Shown piece after piece: positions 1 to 8,668 of a stretch of 64,000 bases of DNA. Position 1 is the stretch's first letter, and every line of letters starts with the position of its first letter. Position numbers and translations under genes: made by a program. The notes beneath the pieces were generated by a model. It was given only the letters and a program-made list of their open reading frames with translations, was not told the origin of the DNA and ran no database searches. The DNA is from Psychrobacter urativorans (GTDB lineage Bacteria; Pseudomonadota; Gammaproteobacteria; Pseudomonadales; Moraxellaceae), in contig NZ_CP012678.1 of the NCBI RefSeq assembly GCF_001298525.1, forward strand, positions 1,984,001-2,048,000, read 5' to 3'.

Positions 1-270
1 ACCGTTACTGCTGTGAACTTCCCTGAAGTGTCTATTCCATTCAAGGTAGGCACTCATCGTCTATTGCACATTCACCATAACGTGCCGGGTGTATTGTCAC
101 AGATTAACCGTTTGTTCGCTGAAGCCCATATCAATATCTTAGCGCAAAGTCTGATGACAGAAGGTGATATTGGTTACCTCATGATGGATGTTGACTATCA
201 TGATTCAGATGCAGCGCTTGACCAGCTTAAAGACGTGCCAGAAACCATTCGTGTCCGTGTTTTATACTAA
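1..270 (+). CDS. serA: D-3-phosphoglycerate dehydrogenase, C-terminal ACT domain (5' end outside window)
   Basis: The reading frame is open from base 1 and stops with TAA at 268-270, so only the last 89 residues are visible. They form an ACT regulatory domain (HRLLHIHHNVPGVLSQINRL, then the ILAQSL and GYLMMDVD strands) of the kind found at the C terminus of SerA. SerA oxidises 3-phosphoglycerate in the first step of serine synthesis, and its ACT domain binds serine for feedback inhibition. A GTG at 13 is an internal codon, not a start. A strong terminator follows at 351. The catalytic part lies outside the window, so the name rests on the ACT sequence alone. Confidence 0.85.
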   Translation, partial: TVTAVNFPEVSIPFKVGTHRLLHIHHNVPGVLSQINRLFAEAHINILAQSLMTEGDIGYLMMDVDYHDSDAALDQLKDVPETIRVRVLY

Positions 271-350
271 TACTAGATATCAAAAATTTAGTAGATGATA
301 TAAATTCACGACCGCTAATTATAATTCGTATTCGTTAGAATTATAATAAA

Positions 351-387
351 TAGCAGATCATTTCTATAATGGTCTGCTATTTTTTTG
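351..387 (+). terminator. Rho-independent terminator after serA
   Basis: A 10-bp stem, TAGCAGATCA paired with TGGTCTGCTA (one G-U pair) around a 9-base loop, is followed by a run of seven T. It lies 80 bp after the serA stop. Confidence 0.9.
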
Positions 388-388
388 G

Positions 389-751
389 CTGATTTTTCAG
401 TGTTATATTGCTTTGGTTACACTCTACATACATTTAATTATACAAGTTAACATATTCTTTATTATGAGGTGTGTTTGATAACTTATACTACATAGCGAAA
501 GCCGATATTAAACTTATCAGTAATACTATTTATACTGATTAAAGCTCGTATATAGGTCGGTTGATGATGATTACATCAATGATTGGCTAAGTTAAAAATA
601 TTTAGTGAACCAATTATTGCTTAAATAGCAATATTGTCAGACAAGGTTTATTTGAAGGTTATCGCGTGTTCGCTAATATACGCAGATTTATCATACTAAT
701 TGTTTATCATACTAATTAATAGTTTACTAACATTACATTAAAGGATGCTTT
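389..751. other. Gene-free AT-rich spacer between serA and uraH
   Basis: I see no coding sequence here. Two small inverted repeats are present, ATCAGTA/TACTGAT at 516-539 and TATTGC/GCAATA at 615-633, plus a 15-bp direct repeat at 687-717. The promoter of the following gene should be here but I cannot pick it out. Confidence 0.6.
687..717. repeat. 15-bp direct repeat, period 16
   Basis: TTTATCATACTAATT occurs twice, at 687-701 and 703-717, separated by one base. It sits just upstream of the ribosome binding site of uraH. It is one of many short-period tandem duplications in the window. Confidence 0.9.
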
Positions 752-1177
752 ATGAAAATGAACATAATGAGAGCAGCCGCACTCGGTGGCGTATTAGCCA
801 TGACGGCAACTGCCAGCTTTGCAGCCGATCAAGGTACGTATCAGTTATCAAGCCATATTTTGGATATCAGCACTGGTAAACCTGCACCAAATGTTGACGT
901 ACGCTTGATGAAACAAGTTAACGGTGTTTGGAAGTTACTTGATACTAAAAAAACAGGCGCTGATGGTCGTATTGGTGAGTTTTTACCAAACCAAGAGAAT
1001 GTTAAAAACGACGGTACTTATAAGTTGATTTTTGAAACCTCGCCTTACTTTTCTAACCAAGGCGCAAAATCATTCTATCCGTATGTTGAAGTGAACTTCA
1101 ATGTCGAAGGCGATAAGCATTACCATGTGCCAATCACTTTATCAGCGTATGGTTATAGCACCTATCGCGGTAGCTAA
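752..1177 (+). CDS. uraH: 5-hydroxyisourate hydrolase, exported (transthyretin-like)
   Basis: This 141-residue protein matches the transthyretin-related HIU hydrolase family, which hydrolyses 5-hydroxyisourate made from urate. The N-terminal family motif is seen in SSHILDISTGKPAPNVDVRL, and the protein ends with the signature tetrapeptide YRGS. Residues 1-24 form a signal peptide with a likely cleavage after ASFA, so the mature enzyme should act in the periplasm. The start is supported by AAAGGA 6 bases upstream of the ATG. No other purine-degradation gene is adjacent: serA lies upstream and trhO converges from downstream. The family assignment is firm; the substrate in this organism is inferred. 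Confidence 0.9.
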   Translation: MKMNIMRAAALGGVLAMTATASFAADQGTYQLSSHILDISTGKPAPNVDVRLMKQVNGVWKLLDTKKTGADGRIGEFLPNQENVKNDGTYKLIFETSPYFSNQGAKSFYPYVEVNFNVEGDKHYHVPITLSAYGYSTYRGS

Positions 1178-1201
1178 GCGCTTATGAGCAAACGTTCAGA
1201 C

Positions 1202-1234
1202 AAAAAAAGAGATGCTTAGGCATCTCTTTTTTTT
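1202..1234. terminator. Bidirectional terminator between uraH and trhO
   Basis: AAAAAGAGATGC and GCATCTCTTTTT pair around a short TTAG loop, with A and T tracts on the two sides. It can end transcription of both convergent genes. Confidence 0.9.
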
Positions 1235-1251
1235 ATGGTATACAGATTAAC

Positions 1252-2316
1252 TTAACCAGCGTTAACGTGGTTGGCTTCTTCTAATTGCCGACGCGCTTCG
1301 ATTTTAGCAGCTTTGCGTTTTTCAATCACGTCAATTACGTCGCTACCGATGTGCGCTTCGCCACGTTTTTTAGCCAATTGCATTTGATGTTCACGCTCAC
1401 GAAAGCGTGCTTTTTGCTCGTCAGTGGCTTTATCAATACAATGCGGGCAAGATTCACCTTTAATATAGGCAGGGCTTTGCTGATCCGCGATAGTAATCGG
1501 CATACGGCAGGCGAAACACTGATCATAATCGCCTTTTTCTAGGTTATGATTCACCGAGACGCGATTATCAAACACGAAGCAATCGCCTTCCCACATCGAT
1601 TCAGCAACCGGTACTTCTTCTAGGTATTTTAAAATACCACCTTCTAAATGATAGACCTCTTCAAAACCTTGTTGACGCATAAAGGCGGTTGATTTTTCAC
1701 AGCGGATACCGCCGGTACAGAACATAGCGACTTTTTTATGTTTGCTTGGGTCAAGCTCTTTTGCCACATAGTCTGGAAACTCGCGGAAGGTTTCTGTTTG
1801 TGGATTCACAGCATTTTTAAACGTACCAATTTGCACTTCGTAATCGTTACGAGTATCAATCAGGATGACTTCTGGGTCAGATATCAGTGCATTCCAATCG
1901 CTTGGCTTAACATAACGCCCAACCGATTGTAATGGGTCAATATTCTCAACGCCCATGGTCACGATTTCTTTTTTAAGCTTCACTTTGGTGCGATAAAACG
2001 GCTGCTCGTTGGTATAAGACTCTTTAAATACAAAGCTACCAATAGCGTCAATGGTGCGCAGATAATCAAGCACCGTATCAATACCATGGCGCGTGCCAGA
2101 AATCGTGCCATTAATGCCTTCAGCGGCGATTAATAACGTGCCTTTCACTTCATTGTCGAGCATGGTATTTAAAATAGGCTCGCGATACTGCTCAAAGTCA
2201 GCAAAGCGGGTAAATTTATATAGAGCAGCAACCACGATATTGTTAGTCGCGCTATCATATTCGGTGGCATGACTTGGCATAGTTGTGGCTTGGTTGTTGT
2301 TTAAAGTAGTGTTCAT
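1252..2316 (-). CDS. trhO: tRNA uridine(34) hydroxylase, rhodanese-like (YceA/TrhO family)
   Basis: The 354-residue protein has the TrhO layout: an N-terminal alpha/beta domain (about 28-130, with [14 protein letters not shown]), a rhodanese domain (about 145-240) and a C-terminal segment with paired cysteines (CFACRMP and CPHC). The rhodanese loop [10 protein letters not shown] near residue 200 holds the conserved cysteine. TrhO makes 5-hydroxyuridine at the wobble position of certain tRNAs, using prephenate-derived chemistry. The start is supported by AGGAGA 4 bases upstream of the ATG. A TGCTACACT element on the same strand lies about 115 bp upstream. The gene stands alone between two terminators. 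Confidence 0.93.
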   Translation of the reverse strand: MNTTLNNNQATTMPSHATEYDSATNNIVVAALYKFTRFADFEQYREPILNTMLDNEVKGTLLIAAEGINGTISGTRHGIDTVLDYLRTIDAIGSFVFKESYTNEQPFYRTKVKLKKEIVTMGVENIDPLQSVGRYVKPSDWNALISDPEVILIDTRNDYEVQIGTFKNAVNPQTETFREFPDYVAKELDPSKHKKVAMFCTGGIRCEKSTAFMRQQGFEEVYHLEGGILKYLEEVPVAESMWEGDCFVFDNRVSVNHNLEKGDYDQCFACRMPITIADQQSPAYIKGESCPHCIDKATDEQKARFREREHQMQLAKKRGEAHIGSDVIDVIEKRKAAKIEARRQLEEANHVNAG

Positions 2317-2431
2317 TTTCTCTCCTGCTGGCTAAGTCGTAAACCTAGTGCAATCGTTGGTTGATTTGGTAGTTGATGTAAAACTGATTAATAACATTGG
2401 TGTAATTGTGGAATTAGAAAATTACTGACGC

Positions 2432-2440
2432 AGTGTAGCA
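2432..2440 (-). promoter_or_regulatory. Likely extended -10 promoter element for trhO
   Basis: On the minus strand this reads TGCTACACT, an extended -10 (TGn followed by TACACT). The same nine bases recur upstream of three other genes in the window. No good -35 hexamer is visible, as is common for extended -10 promoters. Confidence 0.5.
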
Positions 2441-2514
2441 AATTTTAGGTGGTTTTTGGATATTTAATATGATTTGAGTGCTTCAATAACACTATAAATA
2501 TGACTATAAAACAT

Positions 2515-2544
2515 CAAAAAACCCAGCAATTGGCTGAGTTTTTT
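2515..2544 (-). terminator. Terminator after the Sel1-repeat gene
   Basis: On the minus strand AAAACTCAGC pairs with GCTGGGTTTT (one mismatch) and is followed by T residues. It lies 36 bp past the stop of the gene at 2580-3161. Confidence 0.75.
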
Positions 2545-2579
2545 CGTATTCATTAGTATCTAAGTATCAAGGTGCTGAC

Positions 2580-3161
2580 TTATTTATTTTGGAACCAGCG
2601 ATCGGCTTGGGTACGGGCGCTGACGATATCAGAGTTTGATAAGTTAAGCGCTAATTGACCAATTTTACCACGGGCTTTGCTACGTACATTGTCGTCTAAC
2701 ATACCATCACGAGCCGCTAAGTCATACCATTTATAAGCATCAACCAAGTTTTTTTGCTTTTCGTCAAGCAAGGCTAAGGTATAGCTGGCACGATTGTCAC
2801 CGCGCATGGCTGCTTTTTCTAACCACTTACGCGCTTGCTGTAGGTTTGGCTGTACGCCTTCACCGCGCAAGTACATGATACCAAGGTTCAGCTGGGCTGG
2901 AGCAACGCCTTGTTCAGCGGCACGGGTGTACCATTGGATGGCTTTCTGCGTATCTTGGGTAATTCCTTGACCTTTTTGTAAGCGTTTTGCCAAGTAGAAT
3001 TGGGCGTGATCGTTACCTTGATTGGCACGAGCAGACAACTCACTGACATTCATGATTTCAAAGCGTGAAGTATCCAGTGGCACGTTCGCCACTAAGTCTG
3101 CATTGGCAATACCGGCACAAGAAAAAATGGCAGTGAACAATGCGGCTTTTAACAATTTCAT
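2580..3161 (-). CDS. Exported Sel1-repeat (TPR-like) protein
   Basis: The 193-residue protein begins with a signal peptide (residues 1-21, cleavage near ANA). It then has Sel1-like repeats: NQGNDHAQFYLAKRLQKGQG, then AIQWYTRAAEQGVAPAQLNL with GIMYLRGEGV, then ARKWLEKAAMRGDNRASYTL. Such repeats form alpha-helical scaffolds for protein-protein contacts, often in the periplasm. A further helical stretch, DAYKWYDLAARDG, may be a degenerate repeat. GGAG 8 bases before the ATG supports the start. The neighbours do not indicate its partner, so its role is unknown. Confidence 0.85.
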   Translation of the reverse strand: MKLLKAALFTAIFSCAGIANADLVANVPLDTSRFEIMNVSELSARANQGNDHAQFYLAKRLQKGQGITQDTQKAIQWYTRAAEQGVAPAQLNLGIMYLRGEGVQPNLQQARKWLEKAAMRGDNRASYTLALLDEKQKNLVDAYKWYDLAARDGMLDDNVRSKARGKIGQLALNLSNSDIVSARTQADRWFQNK

Positions 3162-3611
3162 AGTGGCTCCAAAAGTAGGAAGTAGACAAGCAGAATTTCA
3201 TAGAAGAGCATGAATATGAGCACTTAAAACAATACATCAGTTTGCCATGTTAATTGTTAATTAAGCATTAGCGTTGTGATGAATGGCGTCATAACTATCC
3301 ATGATGAACAACTACTGCATTAAAATTTAGCAATACGCAGATCCTTTGCGTAATGGACTACAATATTGCCTGCGCTGATGATTCGCGGCATAAGTTTTAG
3401 GAAGTAGGGGTATATATTTATACTGACACAATAGACAAACGGTATTAAAAGACATACCGTTAACATTATTTTGCTAGCTTACCACCCAAACTTACCAAAC
3501 TCAAATACTAATTACTCAGATTAACATTAAATCACGCACTATAGTTTGTAATAAAATCATATAGTTACTTATGAGTAATAAATTTAATACAAATCATTAA
3601 CGATAATGTGG
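3162..3611. other. Gene-free spacer between metW and the Sel1-repeat gene
   Basis: About 450 AT-rich bases with no supportable gene, RNA or terminator. It should hold the promoter of the Sel1-repeat gene, but no clear element stands out. Confidence 0.5.
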
Positions 3612-4229
3612 TTATTTAGGAGCGTGCTTAGTCACTCGATAGATAGCGACATCGGCTAACAGGTTGGGCGCTTGCCGTATTAAGGTACTCATCAGTGCCG
3701 AATGACCTCTATCAGAGTCACTAACAGCAAAGCGATTGATGATACGAATGTCATGCTTTGCGCACAGTTTTTCAAAGTCTTTAAAGGTACACAGATGAAT
3801 ATTAGGGGTGTCGTACCACTCATAGGGTAAGGCTTCTGAGACGGGCATCATGCCTTTTAGCCCCAAATGCAGACGGTTGTGCCAATGAGCAAAGTTCGGA
3901 AAGGTGATAATCGCTTCGCGTGCTACCCGTAACATATCGAGCAGCAGTATGTCAGGCGATTTGACCGCTTGTAGGGCGCGAGCCATCACCACAGTATCAA
4001 AACTATTGTCCGCAAAGCGACTGAGTCCATCGTTGAGGTCTTGTTCGATAATGGATAAACCATTGCCGATAGCTTCATTGATTTTATCTTCGTCAAGCTC
4101 TAACCCATAACCGCTAACGCCCAATTTTTGCTGTAAATGTGCCAGTAGTTCGCCATTACCACAACCCAAATCAAGTACGTGGGATTGGGGCGCAATCCAG
4201 CGTTCAGCCAACTGATGATCCATTCTCAC
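3612..4229 (-). CDS. metW: Methionine biosynthesis protein MetW (SAM-dependent methyltransferase fold)
   Basis: The 205-residue protein has a class I methyltransferase core with the SAM-binding motif [12 protein letters not shown] at residues 19-30 and an acidic strand end (GLELDED). It matches MetW, which accompanies MetX in many proteobacteria and is thought to support homoserine acylation. The start is a GTG whose GTGA overlaps the TGA stop of metX by 4 bases, a sign of translational coupling. AGGAG lies 6 bases upstream of that GTG. An in-frame ATG two codons later is the alternative. The biochemical role of MetW is less certain than its family. Confidence 0.93.
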   Translation of the reverse strand: MRMDHQLAERWIAPQSHVLDLGCGNGELLAHLQQKLGVSGYGLELDEDKINEAIGNGLSIIEQDLNDGLSRFADNSFDTVVMARALQAVKSPDILLLDMLRVAREAIITFPNFAHWHNRLHLGLKGMMPVSEALPYEWYDTPNIHLCTFKDFEKLCAKHDIRIINRFAVSDSDRGHSALMSTLIRQAPNLLADVAIYRVTKHAPK

Positions 4230-5641
4230 GCGTGTTCTCCTGTTGCTGCGGTCTGTTTTGCGCTGTCATTACTGGTTGTAAAAGACTTGGTTATAAACGG
4301 CTTGTTCATAAAGGGTGCGGTTAAGAAACCTTTGACTGCGCCCATATAACGTGGAATATCAAATAAAAATGAATCATGACCATGTGGCGCATCGACATTG
4401 ATATAGCTGACCGGTTTTCCTACTGCCATTAGCGCATCGACGATTTCTTGTGAGCGTTCAGGCGCAAAGCGCCAATCAGTGGTAAAGGACACTACTAAAT
4501 ACTGACACTGAGTATGAGCAAAGGCTGCCTTAAGCTCGTGATGGGCATTATCGTTGCCGTTGTTATCTACATTCTCACTAATACTATTATCTTCATAAGT
4601 AGGATTTTCCTCATTAGCTAGAAGGTCTGATTCAGTTTCTGATTCAACGTCTAGTTTAGGGGTTAAGGTACTATCACGAGTCGGGTCAAAATAATCTAAC
4701 GCTTTGGTCATCAATAAATAAGTATTGGCATCAAAGTTTTCGCTAAAGCGTTCGCCTTGATAGCGCAAGTAACTTTCAACCTGAAACTCAACATCATAGC
4801 CATACATAAATTTGCCAGACTTTAGGTCGCGCCCAAACTTGGCTTTCATCGCATCGTCAGTAAGATAGGTGATGTGACCCACCATCCGTGCCAAAATTAA
4901 GCCGCGACGGGGATAAGTGCCGGCTTGCAGGTAGCGCCCGTCTTTAAAGTCAGGATCAGAGATAATCGATTGCCGTGCCACTTCATTAAAAGCAATATTT
5001 TGTGCCGATAACTTGGGCGTACTAGCAATGACTACACAGCGTTTAAGTCGGTTAGGGTAATCAACCGACCATTGCAGGGCTTGCATACCACCCATAGAAC
5101 CGCCAACAATCGCATGCCAAACCTCAATGCCTAAGCGGTCTGAGAGCATGGCTTGGGTTTTTACCCAATCTTTAATCGTCACCAATGGAAAATCGGGACC
5201 GTAAGCGCGTGCTTCGCCACCATTAATAATCCTGTCAGGATTGATGGTGGTTGGACCAGTAGAGCCAAAACAGCTGCCAATATTGTTTACCGCCACCACA
5301 AAAAATTGATTGGTATCAATGGCTTTATTGGGTCCAATCATATTGTCCCACCAGCCGATTTTTTTATCATCGGTACTATAAATACCTGCGGCATGGTGAC
5401 TGCCAGATAAGGCATGACATATCAATATGGCGTTTGATTTATCCTCATTTAACGTGCCATAAGTCTCTATGACTAAATCAAATGCGGGCAGCGTGCGATT
5501 ACACTCTAAAGTTAAGGGTTCAGCAAAGTGCAAGGTTTGGGGGGTGACAATGCCCACTGAGCCGACAGCGCCTGCTAAGGCAGTGTGATTGACAGGCACA
5601 TCAGTGGATGGGTCACTGGTAATATCAGGACGTGAACTCAA
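4226..5641 (-). CDS. metX: Homoserine O-acyltransferase MetX (acetyl or succinyl donor unresolved)
   Basis: This alpha/beta hydrolase fold enzyme acylates homoserine at the entry to methionine synthesis. Visible motifs are the oxyanion region [14 protein letters not shown], the nucleophile elbow [12 protein letters not shown] near residue 180, and the His of the triad in [11 protein letters not shown]. At 471 residues it is longer than the usual 370-400, because of an acidic Ser/Glu/Asn-rich insertion at about residues 325-365 and an N-terminal tail. The start is TTG, supported by GAGGTAG about 6 bases upstream; no better ATG exists. It is coupled to metW by a 4-base overlap. MetX homologues paired with MetW can use succinyl-CoA, so the acyl donor is not settled by sequence. 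Confidence 0.92.
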   Translation of the reverse strand: MSSRPDITSDPSTDVPVNHTALAGAVGSVGIVTPQTLHFAEPLTLECNRTLPAFDLVIETYGTLNEDKSNAILICHALSGSHHAAGIYSTDDKKIGWWDNMIGPNKAIDTNQFFVVAVNNIGSCFGSTGPTTINPDRIINGGEARAYGPDFPLVTIKDWVKTQAMLSDRLGIEVWHAIVGGSMGGMQALQWSVDYPNRLKRCVVIASTPKLSAQNIAFNEVARQSIISDPDFKDGRYLQAGTYPRRGLILARMVGHITYLTDDAMKAKFGRDLKSGKFMYGYDVEFQVESYLRYQGERFSENFDANTYLLMTKALDYFDPTRDSTLTPKLDVESETESDLLANEENPTYEDNSISENVDNNGNDNAHHELKAAFAHTQCQYLVVSFTTDWRFAPERSQEIVDALMAVGKPVSYINVDAPHGHDSFLFDIPRYMGAVKGFLTAPFMNKPFITKSFTTSNDSAKQTAATGEHA

Positions 5642-5820
5642 AGCTACCTCGAAAGATGACAGTCATCAATAAAATATAAGGCGCATGGCAATATGCCAAT
5701 ACGCTATGTTTACCTATTGTATGGCGATGCGCGTATGAGCACAACCGTCACAGGGTGACTTTATTTGATAGGTGGTTTTAGAGATTATTTTAGCAGCTGT
5801 TTTACGAAGGGATAAACTGA

Positions 5821-5865
5821 GTATTAAGAAACTTACTATCAAGAAGATGAGTATCAAATTGTATG
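5821..5865. repeat. Imperfect tandem repeat, period 15, three copies
   Basis: GTATTAAGAAACTTA, CTATCAAGAAGATGA and GTATCAAATTGTATG follow each other. The similarity is clear at the start of each unit and weaker at its end. Confidence 0.55.
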
Positions 5866-5901
5866 AGCATGAGTTTGACGATGCGTTTGCAGTAAATAAA
5901 A

Positions 5902-5910
5902 TGCTACACT
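5902..5910 (+). promoter_or_regulatory. Likely extended -10 promoter element for hemH
   Basis: TGCTACACT, about 155 bp upstream of the hemH ATG, is identical to elements upstream of trhO, dapC and the amidase gene. Confidence 0.45.
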
Positions 5911-6065
5911 AAGCAGGATTTATGGCGGGATGCTTTCGTTACCGTTTATTAACTTATTTTAAGTATTGTGAATGGATTCTTAATAACCAGTTGTTTATAC
6001 TCTTGTATTGCTAAACTCAATATTTATTCTTATTTATCTAATAACCTCTTATAAAATGTGCCGCT

Positions 6066-7085
6066 ATGAAACCTGAACTGCCCCCACGTATTGCCGTCCT
6101 ATTAATCAATCTTGGTACCCCTGATGAGCCAACTGCGCCTGCGGTACGCCGTTATTTGCGCCAGTTTTTATCAGACCCACGCGTCATCGAGATTCCGCAG
6201 TTTTTATGGGCGATTATTCTGAATTTGTTTGTATTACCAAGTCGTCCAAAGCGGGTGGCAGAAGCCTATGCCAGCATTTGGGATGGAGATTCGCCCATGC
6301 GCAATATTTTGAATGGTCAGGTTGAGAAGTTGCAGCCGCGCCTTGCCAAAAGTGCCGCACCGTTTCGCGTGTCTGTGCATTCAGCAATGAGTTATGGTAA
6401 TCCGGGTTTGCCTGATGTGATGGACGCATTACGCAAAGAAGGTGTCGATCACTTTGTGATGTTGCCGTTATTTCCACAGTATTCGGCGACGTCAACCGGT
6501 GCAGTGTATGATGCGGTTACGAAATGGTCACTGAAGCAGCGTAATTTGCCTAATATGACTATCGTCAAAGATTACTTTGCGCATCCGTTATATATCAAAG
6601 CCCTTGCCGATAGTATTCGCCGCTTTCAAGAGAAACACGGCAAACCTGAAAAGCTCATGTTTAGCTTTCATGGTATTCCGCAGCCATATGCCGATAAAGG
6701 CGATCCGTATCCGAAGCGTTGTAAATGTACGGCAGCACAAGTGGCGCATGCGCTAGGGTTGAGCGCAGATGAATGGATTATCAGCTTTCAGTCACGCTTT
6801 GGTAAGCAAGAATGGGTCAAACCCTATACAGATGTGGTGTTAAAAGAGTGGGGCGCAGCGGGCGTACGCTCGGTACAAATCATTAGTCCAGCGTTTTCAG
6901 CGGATTGTTTAGAGACATTGGAAGAGTTAGCGATTGAAAACCGTGAGACATTCTTGCATGCAGGCGGTCAAGAGTATCACTATATTCCAGCATTAAATAT
7001 GGATGACGCGCATATTGATTTGATAGAAGCACTGGCGACCCCATTGGTAAAAGGCTGGGCTGGCACGCTTGATGGTTGGGCGTAG
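6066..7085 (+). CDS. hemH: Ferrochelatase
   Basis: Ferrochelatase inserts Fe2+ into protoporphyrin IX, the last step of protohaem synthesis, at the inner face of the cytoplasmic membrane. The 339-residue protein has the usual bacterial length. Family motifs include the N-terminal [20 protein letters not shown], the [11 protein letters not shown] segment, the signature [12 protein letters not shown] with the metal-site histidine, and [15 protein letters not shown] with the conserved Glu near the C terminus. The gene is transcribed alone and ends at a strong bidirectional terminator. No other haem gene is adjacent. Confidence 0.97.
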   Translation: MKPELPPRIAVLLINLGTPDEPTAPAVRRYLRQFLSDPRVIEIPQFLWAIILNLFVLPSRPKRVAEAYASIWDGDSPMRNILNGQVEKLQPRLAKSAAPFRVSVHSAMSYGNPGLPDVMDALRKEGVDHFVMLPLFPQYSATSTGAVYDAVTKWSLKQRNLPNMTIVKDYFAHPLYIKALADSIRRFQEKHGKPEKLMFSFHGIPQPYADKGDPYPKRCKCTAAQVAHALGLSADEWIISFQSRFGKQEWVKPYTDVVLKEWGAAGVRSVQIISPAFSADCLETLEELAIENRETFLHAGGQEYHYIPALNMDDAHIDLIEALATPLVKGWAGTLDGWA

Positions 7086-7132
7086 CAAGGTATAAAATCT
7101 ATCTAAAAAATATAAGCTAAAAGTTAACTGTT

Positions 7133-7172
7133 AAAAAAAGCACGATTATTTATTATAATCGTGCTTTTTTTA
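7133..7172. terminator. Bidirectional terminator between hemH and the acidic orphan gene
   Basis: AAAAAGCACGATTA pairs with TAATCGTGCTTTTT around a short AT loop, flanked by A and T tracts. It serves the two convergent genes. Confidence 0.92.
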
Positions 7173-7194
7173 AATTTTCACTCTGATAAATGAA

Positions 7195-7536
7195 TTAGAA
7201 ATCATCATTATTGCTATATTTTGTGGCATTTTTATCGGCGATATCAACGATATTCGGATAGTCGCTGTCATCTAAGTTATCTTCTATTAATATTTCATCA
7301 ATGCGTGATTCGTCAATATTCTGCCGATACATTGGCGTCAGCCCATCTACCGCATCACTTCCTGCTTGCGAATTACTAAATCCTACCGAACCATCGATGT
7401 CATCATTATCATCAATAATGTGCAGCATCGGATTGTCTAAGTCAATGGCTTGCTGATTATTTTCTTGTTCATCATTATCAATACTGTCGTCTAGACGTTC
7501 CATATCTTCTGATAACGGGCTTTCTGAATGCGCCAT
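7195..7536 (-). CDS. Small, highly acidic orphan protein
   Basis: The 113-residue product has about 32 Asp/Glu residues against five Lys/Arg, and is rich in Asn and Ser. There is no signal peptide, membrane segment or recognisable domain, so it is probably largely disordered. Translation looks real: AAAAGGAAAATATC precedes the ATG at a good distance and the gene ends at a strong terminator shared with hemH. I do not recognise it. Very acidic small proteins can act as nucleic-acid mimics, ion buffers or chaperone-like factors, but nothing here distinguishes between these. Confidence 0.65.
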   Translation of the reverse strand: MAHSESPLSEDMERLDDSIDNDEQENNQQAIDLDNPMLHIIDDNDDIDGSVGFSNSQAGSDAVDGLTPMYRQNIDESRIDEILIEDNLDDSDYPNIVDIADKNATKYSNNDDF

Positions 7537-7682
7537 GATATTTTCCTTTTTTTTAATAATTAATAAGTGAGTTATTATTGTTCATCTGGCTATAAGTTTG
7601 CCTCGTTATTAGCACCGCTGATAGTAGTAAGGTGTCAAGTAATGTTCAAAAATGTAATAGGTCAGTTAATCCTAAAAGTAAT

Positions 7683-7714
7683 AAAAAACGGCTACCAATA
7701 ATGGGCAGCCGTTT
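7683..7714 (-). terminator. Terminator after the SDR gene
   Basis: On the minus strand AAACGGCT pairs with AGCCGTTT and is followed by a T tract. It lies about 60 bp past the SDR stop. Confidence 0.8.
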
Positions 7715-7771
7715 GAGTGTTTTAATTGTTTCAATTCGTAGGATATCGTATCTATGCCACCATATTATGGC

Positions 7772-8560
7772 TTATTTGGTGCCAATTTTGCTATTGATAA
7801 AGCGCATGAGCGGGTCAGGAGAAACTTGTGATAAGCCTTGCAAGATTTTTGCTGGCATGCCGACAGGGAAATGTGTGCCTGATATTTTACTATTCGGGCG
7901 ACATGTCAATTTGCATATGGTTTTAGCGACATCATCAACTGTTAGATTAATCCCTAAACGATCAATACTGGTGACATGAAGATCTTTGGTCATGTCTGAT
8001 TTTACCCATAATGGCATGACGTCAATGACTTTAATGCCGAGCTCAGCATACTCAATATTTAGCCCTTCCGTTAAGCCACGTACAAAGAACTTACTTGCCG
8101 CATAAGGCGCAACTTCAGACTGACCATAAATTGCAGAAGCAGACGACAGATTGATAATTTTACCGTTTTCGCTATCAGCCAAATAAGGTGCCAATTTATA
8201 ACAGCCAATCAATACGCCTTTACAGTTGATATCAATTAGGGACAATTGCTTATCTAAATCAGTCGTCGGTAATGCACCACTGACCAGTACGCCAGCATTA
8301 TTAATCAGGGTATCAATACCGCCAAAAGCATCTACCATTTTTTGAATAGCTTCATCCCAAGGGTCAGGTTGCGTGACATCCAGATGACCGGTGACGATAC
8401 GACTTTCTTGATTGGCTTTGTTAAGCACTTTATCAGTGATTGCACGTTCAAGCTCAGCGCTATCAATATCGAAAAGACCCACGCTATGACCTTTTGCCAG
8501 CAGTTGCTTAGCCGTTGCCAATCCGATACCACGCGATGCGCCTGTGATTAATATATTCAT
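7772..8560 (-). CDS. Short-chain dehydrogenase/reductase (SDR family oxidoreductase)
   Basis: This 262-residue classical SDR binds NAD(P) through GASRGIG at residues 7-13. It has the structural NNAG motif (LINNAGV), the catalytic Ser in NLSSASAIY and the YxxxK pair in YAASK. The start is placed at ATG 8560, because AAGGA lies just upstream and the glycine motif then falls at the usual distance. A start 14 codons further upstream (8602) is possible but lacks support. The substrate cannot be read from the sequence; the neighbours polA and an acidic orphan give no hint. Confidence 0.88.
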   Translation of the reverse strand: MNILITGASRGIGLATAKQLLAKGHSVGLFDIDSAELERAITDKVLNKANQESRIVTGHLDVTQPDPWDEAIQKMVDAFGGIDTLINNAGVLVSGALPTTDLDKQLSLIDINCKGVLIGCYKLAPYLADSENGKIINLSSASAIYGQSEVAPYAASKFFVRGLTEGLNIEYAELGIKVIDVMPLWVKSDMTKDLHVTSIDRLGINLTVDDVAKTICKLTCRPNSKISGTHFPVGMPAKILQGLSQVSPDPLMRFINSKIGTK

Positions 8561-8668
8561 AATGACATCCTTATAAAGATTAGAACAAATGTTAAGTAAC
8601 AAGTATAGCGTGTTAATGCGGTCTAATATCTTTGTTTATTGATGTGGCTGTTTTTAATGCGTCGCTTT

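Larger units (their letters stand above)
5642..6065. other. Intergenic region between divergent metX and hemH
   Basis: This 424-base region lies between two divergent genes and must carry both promoters. It contains an imperfect 15-bp-period array at 5821-5865 and the element TGCTACACT at 5902-5910. I saw no SAM riboswitch-like structure before metX. Confidence 0.6.

Noticed and set aside
5642-6065. A SAM riboswitch upstream of metX
   Set aside because: No SAM-I or SAM-II like arrangement or antiterminator/terminator pair is visible.
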